This document shows, piece by piece, positions 1-6,590 of a DNA stretch of 16,810 nucleotides. The translations under genes were made by a program, and so were the position numbers. This stretch comes from Spirochaetales bacterium UBA6872 (GTDB lineage Bacteria > Spirochaetota > Spirochaetia > Sphaerochaetales > Sphaerochaetaceae). The stretch is from contig DKCO01000060.1 of NCBI GenBank assembly GCA_002452215.1, positions 1 to 16,810 of the forward strand. Direction: 5' to 3'. Below the pieces are notes generated by a model. The model worked only from the letters and a program-made list of their open reading frames with translations. It had not been told where the DNA came from and did no database searches. Each line of letters starts with the position of its first letter. Position 1 is the stretch's first letter.

Positions 1-20
1 AGAGTAGGTAGATGCCGGCT
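1..20 (+). rRNA. 3' end of a 5S rRNA (partial)
   Basis: The first bases read AGAGTAGGTAGATGCCGGCT. This resembles the conserved 3' end of bacterial 5S rRNA, where a GAGAGTAGG-type segment is followed by the 3' strand of helix I (here TGCCGGC). A T-rich spacer and an intrinsic terminator follow, as expected at the end of an rRNA operon. Only about 20 bases are inside the window, so the 5' strand of helix I cannot be checked. The call rests on motif resemblance alone. Confidence 0.5.
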
Positions 21-56
21 TCTTTTTCTTCGCTTTTTATTTTTTTTGTATATCAG

Positions 57-84
57 CCCAGCTATCTTCGCTGGGTTTTTTCTT
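57..84 (+). terminator. Intrinsic terminator after the 5S rRNA tail
   Basis: A perfect 6-bp stem, CCCAGC (57-62) and GCTGGG (70-75), encloses a 7-base loop and runs directly into TTTTTT. It points rightwards and would end transcription entering from the left edge, most simply an rRNA operon. Confidence 0.85.
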
Positions 85-116
85 TATAAAAATAGCTATG
101 CTTTTTGCATAGCTAT
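84..116 (-). terminator. Intrinsic terminator of typA
   Basis: A perfect 10-bp stem, ATAGCTATGC (92-101) and GCATAGCTAT (107-116), has a 5-base loop. On the minus strand it is followed by TTTTTATAAAG. It lies 10 bases past the typA stop codon. With the plus-strand terminator at 57-84 it insulates the two convergent transcription units. Confidence 0.9.
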
Positions 117-125
117 GAGTTTGAT

Positions 126-1964
126 TTACTTTAAAAGATATTCAGGTATTTCGCCTCTGCTGTTGAAGATCTTTCTTTGTTGAGTGTCTAGGATTTTTTT
201 GCACATCCTTATTGAAAGGGGAGTAACTTCAACAAGCTCGTCATCTTTAATAAATTGTATAGCTTGTTCCAAGGATGGTTTGACAACTGGTGTAAGAGTT
301 ACAGCCTCATCCTTTCCGGATGCGCGAAGATTTGTCAATTTCTTCGTCCTTGTTGGATTTAGAATCAGATCTCCTTCTTTATTTCTTTCTCCAACAACTT
401 GTCCTTCATATACAGGATCTCCGGGAACGATGAAGAAGCGGCCTCGGTCCTCTAGCTCCCATAGTCCATATGCAACAGCGTTTCCTGCTCTATCGGAAAT
501 CAAAGAACCAGAAAGCCTATCAGGGAAATCACCTTTATAGATCTCATACCCCTTTATATAACTGTTCATTATTCCAAATCCTCTTGTGTCTGTAAGGAAT
601 TCATCCCTATAGCCAATAAGGCCTCTTGCAGGAATTTCAAAGCGTATCTTTACTCTGTTTCCAGTAGTATATGTAATATCGCTCATTATTGCTTTTCGTC
701 TTCCAAGCTTCTCCATTACGGTTCCTGAGAATTCTTCTGGACAGTCTATCATCAAAATCTCAATAGGTTCTGTTTTGTTTCCGTCCTCATCTGTCTTGAA
801 GATTATATGAGGTCTTCCGACGCATAGTTCGAATCCCTCTCTCCTCATTTCCTCGATTATTATTGCCATTTGGAATTCACCGCGACCTTTTACGGTGAAA
901 GTGTCATCTGGATTCTTCTCGATTCGTATAGAAACATTTCTCAATGCTTCTTTTTGGAGCCTTTCCCAGATTTTAGCACTTGTGACAGCTTTTCCTTCTT
1001 TCCCAGCTAGTGGTGATATGTTTTTTGAAAACAGCATTGAGACAGTTGGATCATCTACTTTAATCCTTGGCAAAGCTTTTATCTCGTCTTTTGTGCATAT
1101 TGTATCGCCGATAGAGACATCGTTAACACCTGATAGGACAATGATGTCACCACTTTCCACTTTTGAGCAATCTTTGAACACAGGCCCATCATATGCTTGT
1201 AGCCTTGTAACTCTCAATGGTTCGATTCTGTCTTCCTTGATGCAAATGAGGGAATCATTGGTTGATGCTGTTCCGTTGATTACTTTTCCAATTGCCAGAC
1301 GACCAAGAAAATCAGAATAAGATAAATCCGATACAAGCATCTGGAATGGCTCTGCATCATCATATACAGGAGCTGGAATATCATCTATGATTGCATCGAG
1401 CAATAAGTGCATGTTGTTTTCAATTGAATCCAAGCTCTTACCGCATTTTCCCTCTCTGCCATTTGCATAGAATACAGGTACATCAAGCATGCTCTCATCT
1501 GCATTAAGCTCAAGAAGAAGATCGTAGACTTCATTGAGTACATCCTCAGCTCTTGCGTCAGCTCTATCGATTTTATTGATTACTACAATCAAAGGCAGTT
1601 TTTTGTTCAAGGCCTTTTCAAGAACAAATCTTGTTTGAGGAAGAGGTCCCTCAGCAGCATCTACTAGCAATACAACTCCATCAACCATGCTCAAGCCTCG
1701 CTCAACTTCTCCTCCAAAGTCAGCATGTCCCGGAGTATCGATGATGTTTATCTTCACGCCTTTCCAATGTATTGCGCAATTCTTGGCGCTAATCGTGATT
1801 CCTCTTTCTCTTTCTATATCTCCACTATCCATAATGCGTTCTTGATTCATATCTTTTCCAACAAGACCGCTTTGTTTAAATAGAGCATCGACCAATGTAG
1901 TTTTTCCATGGTCAACATGTGCTATTATTGCAATATTTCTTATATGTTCATTCTTTTTAATCAT
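126..1964 (-). CDS. typA: Translational GTPase TypA/BipA
   Basis: This is an EF-G-like GTPase that binds the ribosome and supports 50S assembly and stress or cold growth in other bacteria. At 612 residues it is the usual full length (E. coli about 607). Visible GTPase motifs are G1 AHVDHGKT (15-22), G2 RGITI (54-58), G3 DTPGH (76-80) and G4 NKID (130-133). The TypA-typical RGLIGYR segment lies around residue 455 and is followed by the BipA-specific C-terminal domain, so nothing is missing. The start is fixed by homology, because the family begins a few residues before RNIAIIAHVDHGKT. No Shine-Dalgarno sequence precedes the ATG, and a consensus TATAAT lies only 10 bases upstream, which suggests a nearly leaderless transcript. 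It is transcribed towards the 5S tail and separated from it by paired terminators. Confidence 0.97.
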   Translation of the reverse strand: MIKKNEHIRNIAIIAHVDHGKTTLVDALFKQSGLVGKDMNQERIMDSGDIERERGITISAKNCAIHWKGVKINIIDTPGHADFGGEVERGLSMVDGVVLLVDAAEGPLPQTRFVLEKALNKKLPLIVVINKIDRADARAEDVLNEVYDLLLELNADESMLDVPVFYANGREGKCGKSLDSIENNMHLLLDAIIDDIPAPVYDDAEPFQMLVSDLSYSDFLGRLAIGKVINGTASTNDSLICIKEDRIEPLRVTRLQAYDGPVFKDCSKVESGDIIVLSGVNDVSIGDTICTKDEIKALPRIKVDDPTVSMLFSKNISPLAGKEGKAVTSAKIWERLQKEALRNVSIRIEKNPDDTFTVKGRGEFQMAIIIEEMRREGFELCVGRPHIIFKTDEDGNKTEPIEILMIDCPEEFSGTVMEKLGRRKAIMSDITYTTGNRVKIRFEIPARGLIGYRDEFLTDTRGFGIMNSYIKGYEIYKGDFPDRLSGSLISDRAGNAVAYGLWELEDRGRFFIVPGDPVYEGQVVGERNKEGDLILNPTRTKKLTNLRASGKDEAVTLTPVVKPSLEQAIQFIKDDELVEVTPLSIRMCKKILDTQQRKIFNSRGEIPEYLLK

Positions 1965-1974
1965 ACGAATGATT

Positions 1975-1980
1975 ATTATA
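1975..1980 (-). promoter_or_regulatory. Candidate -10 box of typA
   Basis: The minus strand reads TATAAT here, ten bases before the typA ATG. A transcript started 6-7 bases downstream would carry a leader of only about 3-4 bases. No convincing -35 box sits 16-18 bases upstream, where the sequence is TAAACA-like. The assignment is tentative because the region is AT-rich. Confidence 0.4.
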
Positions 1981-2026
1981 TATAAATCAGTGCTTTTTGT
2001 TTATAGATATAGAGTTAACTTGCGAG

Positions 2027-2045
2027 AAAAACGGACTATTAAGGT
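2027..2045 (+). repeat. Imperfect 19-bp direct repeat, copy 1
   Basis: The sequence AAAAACGGACTATTAAGGT matches copy 2 at 2392-2410 in 17 of 19 positions, differing only at the two central bases. Copy 1 lies about 60 bases upstream of the typA start. The pair brackets about 350 bp that includes an unknown 66-codon ORF. Confidence 0.65.
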
Positions 2046-2192
2046 TTAAATAGATTTAGTAGTTGAAATAATATGAAAACCAACATCCTAAATATAAATT
2101 TGGTTTGACAAGAATATGGTTTATAAATGGTTAGTAATATAAATGCTATTAAAACTATATAAATATAAACATATTGCTATCGTATAATAATA

Positions 2193-2393
2193 TTGAAACA
2201 TGAGAATTATTGTATAGTTTTGGGTAAGGTTTTTGGCATTGATACTAAATTGAAAAAGCCATCTCTTTTCTTTTATTTTGTAATTGTAAAAAACGAAGAA
2301 AAAGAAGAAATGACTGGTGCAAATAGATTGTTCATGAGTGCAATCCGTGCCATTAGGGCAAGAGTTGCTAATGAGTCAAATGAAGGTGTCTAA
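2193..2393 (+). CDS. Unknown 66-residue ORF, possibly a remnant
   Basis: A TTG-initiated frame of 66 codons, with no convincing Shine-Dalgarno sequence. The product starts with a hydrophobic stretch around residues 25-33. It continues with a charged, helical-looking second half containing EEKEEMTGANRLFMSAIRAI and a basic RARVAN segment. I do not recognise it. It lies between two copies of a 19-bp repeat and upstream of another broken reading frame, so it may be the surviving end of a decayed mobile or accessory gene. It could also be chance: its length is modest, although the amino-acid composition looks more protein-like than the surrounding AT-rich sequence would give. Confidence 0.25.
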   Translation: MKHENYCIVLGKVFGIDTKLKKPSLFFYFVIVKNEEKEEMTGANRLFMSAIRAIRARVANESNEGV

Positions 2394-2410
2394 AAACGGA
2401 CAGTTAAGGT
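2392..2410 (+). repeat. Imperfect 19-bp direct repeat, copy 2
   Basis: The sequence AAAAACGGACAGTTAAGGT is the partner of the repeat at 2027-2045. It begins inside the stop codon of the 66-codon ORF that ends at 2393. Both copies have the same orientation, so they are not a simple inverted-repeat transposon end pair. They could be a target duplication that has drifted, or binding sites. Confidence 0.65.
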
Positions 2411-2454
2411 CGTTGTCAGGTTAAAGACATAAAAAGTGAAAAGGCAGATGCTAG

Positions 2455-2727
2455 CTATGTGACAATAAGTGTCCTAGCAATGATACTTTGAGCAAGAGAG
2501 AAGAGTATCTCATTCCAGGCTATAATCATCCAAGGATCTCGACTCAAAAACAACGAGTGGCGAGAAGTTTATACGATAGAGTATCTTCTTAGATTGATGT
2601 TGCTAACAACAAAACCATGTTTATTAATCACTGCTTTAATAACCTTAAGAATATAGTGATATATGATTTATCAAAGGAGCTTAAGCCTTGTATTTTTTTT
2701 AAAGACATTATGGAATTGCAATGTTAG
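2455..2727 (+). pseudogene. Decayed reading frame of unknown identity
   Basis: One frame stays open for about 90 codons, broken only by a single TAG at 2590-2592. The first part includes KREEYLIPGYNHPRI and QKQRVARSLYDRV. The second part includes NNLKNIVIYDLSKELK, and the frame ends at the TAG at 2725-2727. In sequence this AT-rich about seven stops would be expected by chance, so a degraded gene is plausible. No start codon with a ribosome-binding site is visible, and I cannot name a family. The in-frame stop and the lack of a beginning argue that it is not functional. Confidence 0.3.
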
Positions 2728-3522
2728 CTGATGTATCTTGTTTTAATCAAAATATACTTGAAGATATATAACTAAGGCTAAATTCTACATTGGATGTACT
2801 ATTTTCAGTAGAAGACAGGTCTGTTTTGGATTATTCCGTTATGCTTTATTTTATCATTCTCTTTATGCTTTTCAAGAAACAAACGGATTAACATAATCTG
2901 TATAAAAACCAAATAGAAATTGTTTGTTAATGTAAGGTTTAATGCATAACTTATATAAATAGTGTTATAAATTGATATTTTAAATACAGAAATCTTGTAA
3001 TTTATAATCTAAACTATAAGATAACATATAATAAAATAGTTATAATATATAAGAAAAATATGAATATTATATAATTTTGAAATGCCTAAATAGTATGTAA
3101 ATTTTTATTTTCTTATTTTGAGTGTGGTTTGGATTTCCTATTTAGAGCTGTTCTTTTACTTGTCAATACAATGAGATGCTCATTCTATAGCATATAGGCC
3201 AAATCAAAGCTGCGTGACTATTGAATTTAGAACATCTATGTAAGCTAGCATAATAGGCTTTGTTTTATGATCCTAGCTTTTTAGATTAATTGTATTTAAG
3301 TGCAGAGACATAGCAATTGCTAAAGAATCATTTAATAGTTTGATGAGATTAGTCTTTTGGATCATTTTGAGTTGCTGGATCATTCTTTTCTTCTACATTT
3401 GCAAATAAAAATCAAAACTGTTTCTCTTATACTTCGAGAAAGAAAAATATTTTTCGCTATTTTTGTTAAAAAGAAGCCTTTTTACAAGCTGCAGCCATAT
3501 AGATAGTAGGGAGGCATGTAAA

Positions 3523-4386
3523 ATGCGAATTGATAACAAATCTATTTTTTATGACAGCATCAAGGATACAATACGGGGCCTCACCCTGTTTTCTAAGGAG
3601 CTAAGAGGAGCATTTCGAGATAAGGAGTATGTCCTACATACTTTAAAGGCACTATCAGTGCTGGAAGTGACCAAGGAGATGGAGGATGATATGAGGATAG
3701 ATGTTGAGGAGTGGATGGAGAATCCTGCTGGTAAGAGAGGCGCGAGTCGCGATGCACTGATCACTTTCAAGAAGCACGGGATAAATGTTGAGATACAAAG
3801 AGTCGATGGATGCGACGGGTTTCAAAGGGAAATGTCTTACACGGAAGAGAGCGATCCAGAGATAGATGATGGCTTGGGACTCATGTCTTCCACAAGGTAT
3901 ATATCTTTATGGATATGCGCATTTGACCCGTTTCCAGAGAAGGGGCTGCCGTACTATATCTTTTCATACAAATATAAGAGGCATGAAGGCATAAGGGGAA
4001 CTGAAGATGAATTTGATATGTTTGAAGGTTCAGAGTTTATATTTGTGAATGGAAGCTATATCTGGAACGATAGTCCTCTGACAGAAGAGGAGGAAGCATT
4101 GAGAGACTTTGTTATGGACATGAAGAAGCCAGATCCCAATGCTATTCTTAACGAGAGCGCCAGACGTGTGCTTTCCGAGTACAAGGAAGGTGGAGCGATG
4201 TATGACAAGATAGAGCTTGCATTCAAGGAGTGCTATGAATCCGACTACGAGAGAGCCAAGCAGGAAGGACGAGAAGAGGAAAGCAGGAAGCTTGTGAGTG
4301 CAATGCTTGGAAAAGATATGTCCTATGACATGATTTCTGAGATCTCTGGCTTGACTAAAGAGCAGATTATGGCAATTGAAAAGTAA
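3523..4386 (+). CDS. Rpn/PDDEXK_2-family nuclease (transposase-like)
   Basis: A 287-residue protein of the Rpn/PD-(D/E)XK family (PF12784-like). These are often annotated as putative transposases, and characterised relatives (E. coli RpnA) are DNA endonucleases that promote RecA-independent recombination. Visible features are a candidate catalytic Asp77, the EIQ motif at 90-92 (the family's E-x-Q version of the (D/E)xK site), and the core strand RYISLWICAFDPF (125-137). The EGSEFIFVNG strand (168-177) and a charged C-terminal coil (AKQEGREEESRK) also match. A final helix pair (MSYDMISEISGLTKEQI) resembles the family's C-terminal tail. I chose ATG 3523 because AGGGAGG sits 10 bases upstream. 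The longer TTG-initiated frame from 3463 adds 20 unconvincing residues. The gene stands alone and has its own terminator. Confidence 0.85.
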   Translation: MRIDNKSIFYDSIKDTIRGLTLFSKELRGAFRDKEYVLHTLKALSVLEVTKEMEDDMRIDVEEWMENPAGKRGASRDALITFKKHGINVEIQRVDGCDGFQREMSYTEESDPEIDDGLGLMSSTRYISLWICAFDPFPEKGLPYYIFSYKYKRHEGIRGTEDEFDMFEGSEFIFVNGSYIWNDSPLTEEEEALRDFVMDMKKPDPNAILNESARRVLSEYKEGGAMYDKIELAFKECYESDYERAKQEGREEESRKLVSAMLGKDMSYDMISEISGLTKEQIMAIEK

Positions 4387-4408
4387 TCGTTAAGATTGTC
4401 TTTATATC

Positions 4409-4446
4409 TGAAGGCGATGTATCGAGCATTGCCTTCATTGTTTTAC
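4409..4446 (+). terminator. Terminator of the Rpn-type nuclease gene
   Basis: TGAAGGCGATG (4409-4419) pairs with CATTGCCTTCA (4427-4437) over 11 bp including one G-U pair, around a 7-base loop. TTGTTTTA follows. It begins 22 bases past the stop codon. The U-tract is interrupted, so efficiency is uncertain. Confidence 0.7.
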
Positions 4447-5330
4447 TATCTTTAAAATCTAAACCTTCATGATGTCATAGAATCAAGAAAATCGCTCATT
4501 ATATACAGCTATTGCGACTTTAAATTTTATTAACACTAATTTAAAACAAATGAATATTGATTTATATTTTATATCAAATAAAGTAAATAATTTATAATAT
4601 TAAATATAGATATTAGCAGTATTTATATGTATCAGAAATTAATATAATATAAAATATATATTATATACATATAAATATTATCGAAAATAATATATATATA
4701 TATATATATATTGTAATATTATATAAAATAAATGCAAGTAAGATTTAATCGCCATTTATTAAGATTATTTGTCGAGCTTATAAAGACTATTATTTTTGCT
4801 AATTTCATTATATGGGAGAAGATTTTGGGAGCATTTTTTGGATCGTAGTTAAATCTGTACAATACTATATTTCCACATATTACGATCTGCATGGTTATAT
4901 TTCCATTGTATTCGAATAGAATTCAATACGACTTTGATTAAAAGTCAAATTTGTTAATGATGCATAATCTTTGAGCAAGTGCCTTGTATTTTCTTTGTTT
5001 TTAAATAATAACAATACAGTTTATTTTAAAATATATTCATTAATACTATGTTTATGATATAGAAACGATATTGTAACTTTATATAATTTATATCATTATT
5101 TAAATATTTTTATAGCTATTATAAATCGTTTCGATATTTTATTATATTGTAAATTTAATTAATATAAAATATGTATCATTTTTTATATTTTAATAGGATA
5201 AATTATTTATAAATATTTAATTACTATATTAATATTATATTATATTTATGTATTTTCATATGATTTACATTTCTTATAAAATATAATTACTATTATTATA
5301 AAGTTGTTTTAAATAATAATTGAATTATTC
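4447..5330. other. Extremely AT-rich noncoding region upstream of parA
   Basis: This stretch of nearly 900 bases holds no gene I can support. Much of it from about 4500 on consists almost only of A and T. It contains an uninterrupted (AT)11 tract at 4690-4711 and a 9-bp hairpin with a one-base bulge (4908-4929, arms GTATT/AATAC and GAAT/ATTC). It also has two inverted copies of an ATAT-GAAACGAT motif (5059-5073 and 5121-5135). A 6-bp inverted repeat, AATAAT/ATTATT (5312-5329), abuts the parA promoter. Type Ib partition loci commonly carry their centromere upstream of the ATPase gene, so a DNA site for the ParA/RHH pair could lie here. That function is inferred, not seen. Confidence 0.5.
4690..4711. 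repeat. (AT)11 dinucleotide tract
   Basis: Twenty-two uninterrupted bases of alternating A and T. Such tracts melt and extrude easily and are prone to slippage. It sits within the AT-rich segment upstream of parA. Confidence 0.9.
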
Positions 5331-5359
5331 TTGTAGTCTATCGATTTCTGTTTTATAAT
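5331..5359 (+). promoter_or_regulatory. Promoter of the parA operon
   Basis: A -35 box TTGTAG (5331-5336) is separated by exactly 17 bases from a perfect -10 box TATAAT (5354-5359). Transcription would start near 5366, leaving a leader of about 15 bases that holds the GGAGG ribosome-binding site at 5371-5375. The inverted repeat AATAAT/ATTATT (5312-5329) directly upstream could be an operator. Confidence 0.65.
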
Positions 5360-5380
5360 GAGTTCTGTTCGGAGGATTAG

Positions 5381-6145
5381 ATGTCAAAAGCTATTGCTTT
5401 TCATTTGCAAAAGGGAGGAGTAGGGAAAACCACTGTTTCTGGCACACTTGCTTGTCAGTCAGCTTTAGCTGGGCATGATACTCTTCTAATCGACTGTGAT
5501 CCTCAGGGTAATTTATCTTCATGGTTCTTAAATGACTCGCCATCCTTAGAGCTTGCGGATGTTCTTCAAGGCAAGTGCTTTTCAAAAGAAGCAATATTGA
5601 AAGTGAAAGGCATGGAACATCTTTATATACTTCCAACTTTTGGTATTGGCGGAACACTCAAGAACTACAGCGAAACAAAGCTTTCTGATGAACCCTTTGT
5701 TATTCAAGATCTTGTTAAGGAATTAAGTGAATCCTATGAGCGCATTGTACTTGATCTTTCTCCAGGACTGGGACGTCTTGAAAGAGCAGCATTGATTGCC
5801 TCAGATGAGATAATTACACCTATGACACCAGAGGTTTTTTCTTTGGATGGATTAGAGATTTTCATTGAGGAACTTGCTAAATTAAAGAAAAACTACAAGT
5901 CGCCTGTTAAGCATAAGAGGATTATTATAAATTCTTTTGATGAAAGGATTAAGCAACATAGAGATATCTACAGTGTTGCTGAATCGTCCGGTCGGTTTAC
6001 GATTTTCAAGATACCAGTTGATCCAATATTTAGAAAATCGCAAGAAGCCAATAGCGTACCGCAGATTTACAAAGTCAGAGGGCGCGGAATGAAGGTTGCA
6101 ACACTGGATGCATTGAAGGAATTGGACAAGGAAATTTGGAGCTAG
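5381..6145 (+). CDS. parA: ParA/Soj-type partition ATPase
   Basis: A 254-residue ParA/MinD-superfamily ATPase, of the short kind without an N-terminal DNA-binding domain. The deviant Walker A motif KGGVGKTT spans residues 11-18 with the signature Lys11. The A' motif DCDPQGNLS is at 38-46 and Walker B VLDLSPG at 123-129. ParA proteins dimerise on ATP, coat DNA non-specifically and move a cargo bound by their partner. The start is set by GGAGG five bases before the ATG and by the family's N-terminus. The next gene follows after nine bases and encodes a small RHH-like protein, not a ParB. That arrangement recalls plasmid type Ib systems (ParF-ParG, delta-omega). It could serve an integrated element, the chromosome, or positioning of a protein complex. 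The family call is firm; the cargo is unknown. Confidence 0.92.
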   Translation: MSKAIAFHLQKGGVGKTTVSGTLACQSALAGHDTLLIDCDPQGNLSSWFLNDSPSLELADVLQGKCFSKEAILKVKGMEHLYILPTFGIGGTLKNYSETKLSDEPFVIQDLVKELSESYERIVLDLSPGLGRLERAALIASDEIITPMTPEVFSLDGLEIFIEELAKLKKNYKSPVKHKRIIINSFDERIKQHRDIYSVAESSGRFTIFKIPVDPIFRKSQEANSVPQIYKVRGRGMKVATLDALKELDKEIWS

Positions 6146-6154
6146 GGGTAGAAT

Positions 6155-6394
6155 ATGGCATTGAAAAAACAAGAGAGTAGCATTGTCGGTGAAAGTCTGA
6201 GCAGTCAGAAAGCAAAACAGGTTTTTTCTTCTGGAAAAGAGAAAGAGAAGAAAATATTGACGACATTTTCTATTGAACCATCTTTCAAGGCGGAGCTTGA
6301 AGATTTGTTTTCTGAGCTCGGACTGGGGTGGGCTGCAGGTATTAGGTTTGCCTTGAAGGAATTTTGCAAGAAATACTCTGACTCAAATAACTGA
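6155..6394 (+). CDS. Small ribbon-helix-helix-like partner of ParA
   Basis: A 79-residue basic protein translationally linked to parA. AGGGG overlaps the parA stop codon and lies six bases before this ATG. Residues 1-30 are polar and probably disordered. The rest fits a ribbon-helix-helix fold: strand KILTTFSI, helix EPSFKAELEDLFSEL, a GLG turn, then helix WAAGIRFALKEFCKKY. RHH proteins beside short ParA ATPases (ParG, omega) usually bind the centromere and repress their operon, with the flexible N-terminus stimulating the ATPase. That is the inferred role here. I see no sequence match to a named family, and the fold call rests on the strand-helix-helix pattern. A terminator follows within 20 bases. 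Confidence 0.8.
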   Translation: MALKKQESSIVGESLSSQKAKQVFSSGKEKEKKILTTFSIEPSFKAELEDLFSELGLGWAAGIRFALKEFCKKYSDSNN

Positions 6395-6413
6395 TTTTTC
6401 ACTCTTGATTAAT

Positions 6414-6452
6414 GAAGGTCTAATTGTTTTGATTATGACCTTCTCTTTTTTT
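6414..6452 (+). terminator. Terminator of the parA operon
   Basis: GAAGGTC (6414-6420) pairs with GACCTTC (6437-6443), extended by AAT/ATT inside the stem after one bulge. A TCTTTTTTT tract (6444-6452) follows. It lies 19 bases after the stop codon of the RHH-like gene. Confidence 0.88.
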
Positions 6453-6487
6453 GTCTTCATGTAGTGATTTGTTTTCTTTTTGTTGTT

Positions 6488-6547
6488 GACCTGTTCATCA
6501 TTATTTTGCAAACTTTCTCTGGAGACCTGTTTGCAAGGCACTCTTGC
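6488..6547 (+). promoter_or_regulatory. Structured leader of the PTS EIIC gene
   Basis: TTGCAAAC (6506-6513) and GTTTGCAA (6529-6536) form a perfect 8-bp inverted repeat with a 15-base loop. The right arm overlaps a second small hairpin, GCAAG/CTTGC (6533-6547), so the two folds exclude each other. GACCTGTT occurs twice as a direct repeat (6488-6495 and 6524-6531). A weak promoter reading is TTGACC (6486-6491) with CAAACT 17 bases later, which would place the inverted repeat over the -10 box as an operator. Whether it is an operator or an RNA switch cannot be told here. Confidence 0.35.
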
Positions 6548-6590
6548 TGGCAGTCTGTCATCCGAAATCCAAAACATCTTGAGGCTCTGA

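Larger units (their letters stand above)
1965..3522. other. 1.5-kb intergenic region with gene remnants
   Basis: No intact recognisable gene lies between typA and the Rpn-type nuclease. The stretch holds a 19-bp imperfect direct repeat (2027-2045 and 2392-2410) and a 66-codon TTG-initiated frame of unknown meaning (2193-2393). A bulged hairpin pairs TGCTAG at 2449-2454 with CTAGCA at 2474-2479. A decayed-looking reading frame runs from 2455 to 2727. From about 2900 to 3120 the sequence becomes very AT-rich and nothing codes. A 14-bp palindrome GAAAAATATTTTTC (3442-3455) and a TATACT (3428-3433) lie before the nuclease gene, but no full promoter is clear. I read it as an accessory or decay zone. 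Confidence 0.6.

Noticed and set aside
895..1320. 141-codon plus-strand frame opposite typA
   Set aside because: It lies wholly within typA, a conserved gene, and has no promoter or ribosome-binding site of its own.
2027..2410. Calling the direct-repeat unit an insertion sequence
   Set aside because: The repeats are direct, not inverted, and the enclosed frame shows no transposase motif.
3463..3522. TTG-initiated N-terminal extension of the Rpn-type nuclease
   Set aside because: A strong AGGGAGG ribosome-binding site lies 10 bases before the ATG at 3523, and the extra 20 residues show no family features.
4732..4848. 38-codon ATG frame in the AT-rich region upstream of parA
   Set aside because: No ribosome-binding site precedes it, and the residues are those expected from AT-rich sequence (I, F, L, K). 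It is best read as chance.
4690..5330. CRISPR array or iteron origin in the AT-rich region
   Set aside because: I found no regularly spaced repeats with unique spacers, no tandem iterons and no DnaA-box cluster, only AT simple sequence and isolated inverted repeats.
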